The notes below the pieces were generated by a model that worked only from the letters and a program-made list of their open reading frames with translations, did no database searches and was not told the origin of the DNA. From NCBI GenBank assembly GCA_003647375.1, contig QMMS01000145.1, positions 1-10,512 on the forward strand: a stretch of 10,512 nt of DNA, in the 5' to 3' direction. Made by a program: the position numbers and the translations under genes. Shown piece after piece: positions 4,332 through 10,512 of the stretch. Position 1 is the first letter of the stretch. Each line of letters opens with the position of its first letter. Source of the stretch: Deltaproteobacteria bacterium (lineage in GTDB: Bacteria; Desulfobacterota; Desulfobacteria; Desulfobacterales; B30-G6).

Positions 4332-4618
4332 CTGAAAAACATTGCGATAAATGTACTAACGTGAAGATATATGATGATAAATATCGTTGTATGTCATGCT
4401 TTAAACAGTTCATTGTAGCCCCCGAGGAGGACGTTATGAACGAAGCAACTGTAGCGCCAGCCATTGCTAGAATTCAAGAGCTGGAATTTGAAAACACTAG
4501 CCTTAAATTGAAACTGGAAGCATTGAAGTCAGTAATCTCTGCTATACATGTCCCTGTACCTGTAAGTAAAGATGCTAGTGTAGCCATCTCTGGAATACAA
4601 CATGGAGGTACAGGATGA
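4328..4618 (+). CDS. Zinc-ribbon and coiled-coil protein (96 aa)
   Basis: I chose ATG 4328, not the in-frame ATG at 4259, because AGGAAG (4314-4319) stands 8 nt before it, its ATG overlaps the stop of the 27-aa gene, and the intervening 23 residues are Cys-rich junk that is explained by the 27-aa frame. Residues C6xxC9 and C21xxC24 form a CxxC-x11-CxxC zinc ribbon. Residues about 44-70 are a Leu/Glu-rich helix (IQELEFENTSLKLKLEALKS), likely coiled coil. A zinc ribbon plus oligomerising helix suggests a small adaptor or nucleic-acid-binding protein that may bind host transcription or translation factors (inference). The stop TGA overlaps the next gene's ATG. Confidence 0.7.
   Translation: MTEKHCDKCTNVKIYDDKYRCMSCFKQFIVAPEEDVMNEATVAPAIARIQELEFENTSLKLKLEALKSVISAIHVPVPVSKDASVAISGIQHGGTG
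4436..4618 (+). CDS. Possible internal start: coiled-coil-only product of the zinc-ribbon gene (60 aa)
   Basis: Within the zinc-ribbon frame, GAGGAGG at 4424-4430 stands 5 nt before the in-frame ATG at 4436, an unusually perfect ribosome-binding site. It would yield MNEATVAPAIARIQELEFEN onward, that is, the coiled-coil part without the CxxC pairs. Known small phage genes use such nested starts. The same bases also code Glu-Glu-Asp in the longer protein, so chance is not excluded. Confidence 0.4.
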   Translation: MNEATVAPAIARIQELEFENTSLKLKLEALKSVISAIHVPVPVSKDASVAISGIQHGGTG

Positions 4619-4929
4619 ATTGGTTAAAAGACCTACGATTTTTAACGGTAGTACTTGTGGTACTTATAGCTATGGGCGTATTCATTGGTGTTGTTCGTGC
4701 TGATGAAACAGTTATTACAAGGGGGGTTACCGATAAGGGGTACGTTCGGTTGAAGAGCACCACAAATACAGACGGTGTTACAACAACCAAAGGCACTATA
4801 AACGGGAAGTACGTTCGTACCAAAACCAGTAATGGTGTCACTAGGGGTACAGTTGGTGGTAAATATGTCAGGTTAAAAAGTAAGACAACTACTGATGATT
4901 TTAAACCTGATTGGGATCCCGACTGGTAA
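4615..4929 (+). CDS. Exported protein with three KYVRLKS-type repeats (104 aa)
   Basis: ATG 4615 follows GGAGG (4604-4608) with 6-nt spacing and overlaps the previous stop. Residues 1-29 form a signal peptide: Lys5/Arg8, a hydrophobic core at 9-27, and a likely cleavage after V-R-A29 before Asp-Glu. The mature part carries three repeats of a (G)KYVRLKS-type motif, at 41-48 (KGYVRLKS), 64-71 (GKYVRTKT) and 82-89 (GKYVRLKS), spaced 23 and 18 residues, with Thr/Gly/Asn-rich linkers. It ends in an acidic Trp-rich tail (DWDPDW). The mature part has no cysteine and no lipobox. It is probably periplasmic, or membrane-anchored if the signal is uncleaved. A host-envelope role such as lysis timing or exclusion is only an inference. 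It is the last gene before the terminator. Confidence 0.75.
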   Translation: MNWLKDLRFLTVVLVVLIAMGVFIGVVRADETVITRGVTDKGYVRLKSTTNTDGVTTTKGTINGKYVRTKTSNGVTRGTVGGKYVRLKSKTTTDDFKPDWDPDW

Positions 4930-4930
4930 T

Positions 4931-4961
4931 AAAAAAGGCCCCCGGTATATTGGGGGCCTTT
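4931..4961. terminator. Bidirectional hairpin terminator between converging genes
   Basis: AAAGGCCCCC (4934-4943) pairs with GGGGGCCTTT (4952-4961), a perfect 10-bp GC-rich stem around an 8-nt loop. Six A's at 4931-4936 give the minus-strand transcript a U-run, and the plus strand has a shorter TTT. It starts 2 nt after the TAA of the exported protein gene and also lies downstream of the giant virion gene, so it can end both converging transcripts. Confidence 0.85.
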
Positions 4962-5004
4962 AAGTCTATCCGTAACACCTATGTGCTTCGCATGTTAGCA
5001 CACC

Positions 5005-8000
5005 CTACCTATCACCACCAAATGGATATAACATCACTTGCAGTAACGCAGGTGTAAGCATGTCCGCCCCATCCATTGTTCTCCATGGGAACAGATGTAA
5101 CCTGGATGTCTCATCAAAATTATTCAGAAAGGCATAATCAGTCACATTCGAGTTGAATGGGAAACGTGTCATCATCTTTTGTATTGCCAAAGTTACTGTG
5201 GCAGATACAGGATGATTCTTATACATCCGGAACATAGGCTGACCAATTCTATAGAAATACTTACTGAACATAGAGAAGCCATAATCTTCTGCTACGGCCT
5301 GCCATTCATTTTGGGGTACGTCATAATAAATGTAATTATCAATGGCACTTTGAATAGCTTCTTCTGATTCTACACCACGTACTTCAGTGTCATATTTATA
5401 CTGCACGTGTCGTGCAATGAAATCTGCATACTGAGTAGCGGCCAGGGCAACCTTAAAGGTCTGTGCACCTGGGACAATCATTATTTCTTTAGCAGCACTT
5501 ACTGCTGCTGCAGGTATAAAACTATCTGAAGCCTCACCAACCCACTGCATAATCTTATTACGCCAATTCCATGCATCTGGTTCAAGCTCATCAGCAATAC
5601 CGGTGAAGACACCTTCACCTGCTAACTTAGATATGGGGTTATTTGCCATGTTTAGTTCTATCTCAGCTCTTTTTGCTCTCTGACGTGCTGTAGCGGCACC
5701 CTGTGAGCGTTTGGTAGCCTGCATTTCCTGTTTTAGGTTGTATAGGGCTTCCTCATCCTTCATCCACATTTTAATGCCTTTAAGGCCTTGTATAGTCTCT
5801 TTGGTGATGTACTCTGGAGGAATACCTTGACCGGATAAGAACGCAATGTTCGAAGCCATATTACCCAGTACTACATCAGGCATTGTTAATACAATCTTGA
5901 TCTTCAACAATCTGACTACATCCATCCATACCCTTTCTGCGGCTCTTGCAGCAAATGCATTCTTACCGAGCCACTTAGCATTTCCTATGCTGAGTTTACG
6001 GAAACCCAAAACCAATTTAATCGCGTCATCTCGTATATAGAAGTGTTCACTACCAAATAGTTTAGTTAACTCCTTTCTCATATCTGTTGGTAGTAAAGCC
6101 CACATTTCACGTGCTTTAGGATCTTTTGAATATTTACTGATCTCAACAAACCTCATGGTTTTATCCTTACCATGGCTGGCCTGGTATTCTTCATATAACA
6201 GCTTAGCTGTCTTTCTGTTGATATCAATTGTAGCTTCACGATCTTCCAAGCTGCTAAACATTCTGCCCAATAAATAATCAAAATTCTGATTAGATTCCAG
6301 TAATGTTTTTTTGTTATTTGCTGACATCATGTATCTGTAGTTTGATATCTCACCTTTCTCATTATGGATGGGCACAGAGCGTATAACATCACTACGTACA
6401 TCTGGATTATCCAGTTGTTTTAAGACATCAGCCTCATTACGTGCCTTCATCATATTTACATCATATTTTGCAAGTGTAGTTGCAACACTGGTAGTTACAC
6501 CATTTAATAATCTTAATGAGTCAAATGGGTCATGTCCTCGAGCCTCGGTATCTGTAGGGGATACCACTGTTTTTGAGTACATGGCATGTCCATCAAGACC
6601 TTTCCATATAATCATTGGTTCCTGGTTAGGATCACGTGGGTCACGTGGTAAAGCACCTACACGATGGTAGTTCTTATCCTGCATCTGCTTAATTTCATCT
6701 ACAGCATGTGTAGTGAATTTGATGTCAATATCAGGATTATACTGCTCATATACATAACCACTATTCATCATGGCAGGATTACCCTTAAATGACCGTGCCA
6801 GTGACTCTTCTTTAAAATTCATATGCCGTGACATATAGGACTGGAAACCATTTGGAGTAGATATCTTTCTGCTCATTTCATGGTTTACGATATTAGCGAA
6901 TCGCTTCATATCCTGCGGTGCTGTATTGTTGATTAGTTTCAGTGCGTATAGTGTCTTCAACTCATCGATAACTTTTATGGCATCATCCACATTTACTAAT
7001 GGACGTTTGTTTAGCGGATTATTAAAGAAATTCTGATTAGCAATCATGTATGGGTTTTGCTGTTGGTTAGCTCTAGAGGTCTGGCCTATAATCATTAATT
7101 CAGCTAAACCCATGGTCTGATTATGTAGGATGTTATATAACTTCACATCCCCCTGACTTACCTGATCCAGTTCTGCTTCCCTACTGGTAATCTCAGCATC
7201 CACTGCTGCAGGACTATTAACCAGACGTTGTAAACGTTCCCAATTATTATTGGTACCTAAGAGTGCGGACAGATCTGCGCGCATACCTACATGAGTTAGT
7301 GCTGCTTTGTCTGCTGTACGTAGTTTCCTTCTAAAAGATGGATCAAAACTCTGTTGGATAGCTTTCTGGGTATGTTCAACCATACTACGACGTGCCCTAT
7401 CCACAACCAGATTAGATTTACGTAACATTTCTTTCCAATGCATCAGTCCTTTTTGAGACGGCACTAATTCAGCTGCCATTTCCATCAATGCATTATTTTT
7501 CTGACCACCTAATTCTCTGAAGTATTCCTGAGCATGTTTCTGGAAGTCTTCATTTGAAGCATTCAACATTAAAGAGACAGCACTATATGCTGCCCGTTTG
7601 GTAGTACTTTCAGTAGTATCAGGTCGCCATTTTTTAGCGTACTTAGCTAGAGGCTCTGCAACCTTCTCACCAATCTGATTGGCTAACCAGCCATCCAATG
7701 TGTCCATACGAGGCCGTGAGCGCTGCTTATGGAGGTTCTTTTGCATATTCTGTATGTTCACACCAACGATATTTGCAGCCAGAACCTGTAACTCTTTATC
7801 AACCTTACCCGTAGCTGATTTATTTACTTTCTTAGTAAATAAACGCATTACACGCCCCATGATATTTACCAGGGACTGATATGTAGGACCTTCCCATATA
7901 GGTTGATTAGTGTTCGGAGCATCCATGGCTGCTAATAGTTCGATCATACGTTCATTAACTAAACCATTAATAAGAAACTCACTCATATCTCCGTTTTCAT

Positions 8001-10512
8001 TATTGAAGATATAGTCATACCGTTCACGAGCCTGCTGTTGTGCATACACGATGTCACCGGTGGGTGACAGAGGCATCAAATCCAGTGGCTTGATGTTATC
8101 CCTCGCCAGGTTAAATAGTTTCGATAAACGCTGCTGTATGTCCCAATGACCTGGATCACGTTTACCGTTAACAGTCTCCTGTCCCAGTGCCCAACGTACT
8201 ATTGGGTGTAGATATTCATGGACAACTACTTCCTTCATGGACATATCGATATTGGAAGTAAGCCTATTACCTGCAGCTTCTAGGTAAATTGTTGGGCCAA
8301 TAACCTGTCCTACATTCCGAGTGCCATCAGGGTTCTGAGATATTTTCACAGTCAGTGGATCTACTGCAGCTATACCTGGAGTAATAATATTCTCAATTAC
8401 AGAATCTAGACGTTGATCGTGTTTCAGGTTTTCAGGACTACTATCGTATTGAGACACATCGTCCAATACTGCCTTCATTTGTCCTGCAGGTAGTTGAGTG
8501 AGATACCTCTCAAGGAACTTAATAGTATCAATATCTTCTGAAGTAGAGCCCTCATGTAATAATGGAACACCATGTTGAGCAGATGCCTTAACAGCACTCG
8601 CTTGTGCTTGTCTATTCTCAAGGGTTGTGGGGGCAGCCATATCAATAATTAGACGTAAACTTTTGAGTACATCATCAAACTCATGTAAGAAAAGCATGTC
8701 AGTTACTTCACCGGCATTCTTATTTGGGTTCAATATAGCTTCAGTAGTTACATACGAAATCATCTCAGACACAACATCTTTCTGAGATTGTGGTGTATTG
8801 CGGGCTATAATCGTTTCTAAAATTACACCCGTATTAGCTCTAACCCTATTTTTCAAATTTTCAATAGGATTAGTTGTCTGTGGGGCATTGATCCACGATC
8901 TGGCCATTGCCTTCGCTTGACCCACAATCTCTTTAAACAACTCAGGAGCATTGGCTTCTGCATTATCAATGTAGCTACCAGTAACTGCGTGGAATGTCTC
9001 ATGCAACATTGTTCCTAAGAAATTAGGTGCCCCAGTCCATATATTAATGTATGCAGGAGTACTGCCCTTACGGGGTATATACATCCCATTAGGGTTACCC
9101 CCATTCGGTCCAATTAATTTAGGATCAGATAGATATATTTGAATAGCACGAACATCTGGGGCATCTTGGACCAATGTATGTAGTTGATTAACTAATCCAG
9201 TCAGATTAGGATTACCGCCGGTCTTTTTAAGAGAATCTCTTAACAGATCCATAAAGTAACCCAGACCTATTTTGTTTCCTTTAGGGTTGGCTCGCATGAA
9301 TTTCTGTATAACATCTATAGCACCATTCTCAGTATTTAAACCATTACTAATACCAGTGACTAATGCCGTGGTCATCTTGGCTTTAACATCTTCACGTACG
9401 CCATTTTGATCAACAGCCATGATGTGAGCGTTATATGCCTCTGTCAGCTCTTCTATTGTAGGATTTACCGCATCATAGATTGTAGGTATATTAGGTAGAG
9501 TGTCTAAGACCTTAGCCACATTAACCTCAGATAAACTACTTTCCATATAGTTATTCAGGTATAGCATCTCTTCCCAGACTTTTTTACGACCTAGATGGAT
9601 GTCAGTCTGAGTACGTTTTATGTCACCTAAGACTTTATTAAATGCCTCTTGTGCTGTGTCACCTTCTCTTTCATACTTCGTTGCCAATGAGGCAAGTAGC
9701 TCAGTTTTTACATCATCTGTTAGCTGATTAGATGTTGGATGTAGCACTCTCATCATTGACACCATAGAACCAAACATCGCATCAAACATATTGTATTCAT
9801 AGTTACGTTTGATGGCGGATTCGTTAGCAGATACACCAATTTGACGTGCCAGTGTGCCTTCGGCACCCTGACCGTCATATGTATTAGTGAAAGCATAATC
9901 TGCTAATAAATCTGACTGAATCACAGCCTCAATAGATTGGATTACACGTACTGCCGGCGCTACACCTGGGTTATCAGAGAAACCTCTGTCTTCAATAACC
10001 ATGGTCAGCGCTTCTTGTAGTAGTGGATCGCCGTTTTTATCTACATCATTGACGAGTTGTTGCTTTCCTTCAAAGCCAATATCACCACGTACAATTGCGT
10101 TGTTGATATATAAGGCTGTAGATTCCCGTTTGACTGCTTCAATCTTATCGTTCAGACCTTTACTAACAGCACTAGGTATTCCTGGGAATAGGTTTTCATT
10201 TACTAATTGATCAACCAGATACTTGATCTGGGTAACATCCGGGTACATGCCTAGGTTAGATTTCTGGAAATCCTTTATACGTCTATCCAGTAGTTTCTGG
10301 AAGATAGCATTAGAGATGAAAGCCATTTGATGGACGGTATCTCTAGGTTTCTTTAAGTGAAAGAGTTCAGAATCAAGAGCTACATCTAACGCTTCACCGT
10401 ATGTATCAGAAATAATTGTACGATACACTTTCTGTTGTGCCAGAGGAAAATTGACTACGGTACCTAAATTAACTATTTCATGTTCACCATATTGTTGTTC
10501 TTGGTCTGCATA
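5005..10512 (-). CDS. Giant multidomain virion protein with two zinc-peptidase-like domains (partial, N-terminus off right edge)
   Basis: The frame is open to the window edge. The GTG at 10428 is not needed as a start, since 28 more in-frame codons precede it, so at least 1835 residues lie here; positions below count from that GTG. H476-E-x-x-H480 (LHETFHAVTG), with E555 as possible third ligand, forms one gluzincin-like domain. H737-E-x-x-H741 (VVHEYLHPIV), with E817, forms a second. Residues about 1000-1100 are helical and charged. The C-terminal third has the pattern of very large podovirus internal or ejected proteins, including a membrane-like stretch at 1508-1536 (VLTMPDVVLGNMASN), an Ala-rich stretch at 1638-1668, and DVPQNEWQ to SMFSKYFYRIGQP at 1703-1731. 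No lysozyme or RNA polymerase motif was seen. Expected role: injected with DNA, or a structural virion protein. The stop TAG is at 5007-5005. Confidence 0.85.
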   Translation of the reverse strand, partial: YADQEQQYGEHEIVNLGTVVNFPLAQQKVYRTIISDTYGEALDVALDSELFHLKKPRDTVHQMAFISNAIFQKLLDRRIKDFQKSNLGMYPDVTQIKYLVDQLVNENLFPGIPSAVSKGLNDKIEAVKRESTALYINNAIVRGDIGFEGKQQLVNDVDKNGDPLLQEALTMVIEDRGFSDNPGVAPAVRVIQSIEAVIQSDLLADYAFTNTYDGQGAEGTLARQIGVSANESAIKRNYEYNMFDAMFGSMVSMMRVLHPTSNQLTDDVKTELLASLATKYEREGDTAQEAFNKVLGDIKRTQTDIHLGRKKVWEEMLYLNNYMESSLSEVNVAKVLDTLPNIPTIYDAVNPTIEELTEAYNAHIMAVDQNGVREDVKAKMTTALVTGISNGLNTENGAIDVIQKFMRANPKGNKIGLGYFMDLLRDSLKKTGGNPNLTGLVNQLHTLVQDAPDVRAIQIYLSDPKLIGPNGGNPNGMYIPRKGSTPAYINIWTGAPNFLGTMLHETFHAVTGSYIDNAEANAPELFKEIVGQAKAMARSWINAPQTTNPIENLKNRVRANTGVILETIIARNTPQSQKDVVSEMISYVTTEAILNPNKNAGEVTDMLFLHEFDDVLKSLRLIIDMAAPTTLENRQAQASAVKASAQHGVPLLHEGSTSEDIDTIKFLERYLTQLPAGQMKAVLDDVSQYDSSPENLKHDQRLDSVIENIITPGIAAVDPLTVKISQNPDGTRNVGQVIGPTIYLEAAGNRLTSNIDMSMKEVVVHEYLHPIVRWALGQETVNGKRDPGHWDIQQRLSKLFNLARDNIKPLDLMPLSPTGDIVYAQQQARERYDYIFNNENGDMSEFLINGLVNERMIELLAAMDAPNTNQPIWEGPTYQSLVNIMGRVMRLFTKKVNKSATGKVDKELQVLAANIVGVNIQNMQKNLHKQRSRPRMDTLDGWLANQIGEKVAEPLAKYAKKWRPDTTESTTKRAAYSAVSLMLNASNEDFQKHAQEYFRELGGQKNNALMEMAAELVPSQKGLMHWKEMLRKSNLVVDRARRSMVEHTQKAIQQSFDPSFRRKLRTADKAALTHVGMRADLSALLGTNNNWERLQRLVNSPAAVDAEITSREAELDQVSQGDVKLYNILHNQTMGLAELMIIGQTSRANQQQNPYMIANQNFFNNPLNKRPLVNVDDAIKVIDELKTLYALKLINNTAPQDMKRFANIVNHEMSRKISTPNGFQSYMSRHMNFKEESLARSFKGNPAMMNSGYVYEQYNPDIDIKFTTHAVDEIKQMQDKNYHRVGALPRDPRDPNQEPMIIWKGLDGHAMYSKTVVSPTDTEARGHDPFDSLRLLNGVTTSVATTLAKYDVNMMKARNEADVLKQLDNPDVRSDVIRSVPIHNEKGEISNYRYMMSANNKKTLLESNQNFDYLLGRMFSSLEDREATIDINRKTAKLLYEEYQASHGKDKTMRFVEISKYSKDPKAREMWALLPTDMRKELTKLFGSEHFYIRDDAIKLVLGFRKLSIGNAKWLGKNAFAARAAERVWMDVVRLLKIKIVLTMPDVVLGNMASNIAFLSGQGIPPEYITKETIQGLKGIKMWMKDEEALYNLKQEMQATKRSQGAATARQRAKRAEIELNMANNPISKLAGEGVFTGIADELEPDAWNWRNKIMQWVGEASDSFIPAAAVSAAKEIMIVPGAQTFKVALAATQYADFIARHVQYKYDTEVRGVESEEAIQSAIDNYIYYDVPQNEWQAVAEDYGFSMFSKYFYRIGQPMFRMYKNHPVSATVTLAIQKMMTRFPFNSNVTDYAFLNNFDETSRLHLFPWRTMDGADMLTPALLQVMLYPFGGDR

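Noticed and set aside
4259..4618. A 119-aa Cys-rich protein starting at 4259
   Set aside because: The extra 23 residues come from the frame over the 27-aa membrane ORF. There is no ribosome-binding site at 4259, and ATG 4328 has one with an ATGA overlap.
4575..4841. A minus-strand Val/Thr-rich frame opposite the exported protein
   Set aside because: It is antisense to two well-supported overlapping genes, with no ribosome-binding site; the hydrophobic look comes from complementing Thr/Lys-rich codons.
5005..10512. An N4-type virion RNA polymerase identity for the giant protein
   Set aside because: The size and virion context invited it, but none of the T7-like polymerase motifs could be found in the visible residues, and HExxH domains dominate instead.
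1..10512. CRISPR array, insertion sequence or attachment site
   Set aside because: No regularly spaced direct repeats, transposase motifs or terminal inverted repeats were seen. The tRNA cluster has no integrase gene beside it.

Overview
This window looks like part of a tailed-phage (or prophage) genome, most likely a podovirus-like phage of a Gram-negative host. The reasons are a very large virion-type protein, tail-fibre-like proteins, very tight gene packing with ATGA overlaps, and tRNA-type genes with encoded CCA ends. No host housekeeping gene is visible, and the host cannot be named from the sequence.

Layout: (i) 1-1874, minus strand, is a tail-fibre/receptor-binding operon of three genes read 1874 towards 1: a 313-aa fibre-like protein, a 78-aa small protein and an SGNH (GDSL-type) hydrolase-bearing fibre or spike that runs off the left edge. 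(ii) 1875-1953 is a divergent promoter region. (iii) 1954-4929, plus strand, is an island of small, mostly unrecognised genes: a coiled-coil/HTH protein (286 aa), a basic 137-aa protein, a 210-nt stretch with no gene, a tRNA cluster, then a compact cistron string of 15, 55, 82 (HTH), 27 (one membrane helix), 96 (zinc ribbon) and 104 aa (exported, repeat-containing). (iv) A perfect 10-bp hairpin with an A/T tract at 4931-4961 serves the converging units. (v) 5005 to the right edge, minus strand, is one giant open frame (at least 1835 residues) resembling the large multidomain internal or ejected virion proteins of podoviruses, with two HExxH zinc-peptidase-like domains.

The most remarkable element is the tRNA cluster at 3541-3757. 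Read conventionally, the first two 'tRNAs' have mismatched acceptor stems and no anticodon arms. Read with crossed pairing, 3541-3670 forms one 130-nt RNA: a complete tRNA body (A) with encoded CCA, whose anticodon loop is replaced by a second, circularly permuted tRNA body (B, 3568-3634). Their anticodon stems merge into one helix and B's acceptor stem is capped by a 3-nt loop. All acceptor, D, T and anticodon stems pair fully, and the tertiary 15-48 pair matches only in this arrangement. The third tRNA body (C, 3679-3757) folds perfectly but has a 10-nt anticodon loop without U33. None of the three bodies has an ordinary decoding loop, so this may be a family of non-decoding tRNA mimics, or the product of tRNA-tRNA recombination.

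The minus-strand genes supply particle parts (adsorption fibres and the giant virion protein). The plus-strand island looks like an accessory or host-takeover module with DNA-binding, zinc-ribbon, membrane and exported small proteins transcribed together with, or next to, the tRNA-like RNAs.
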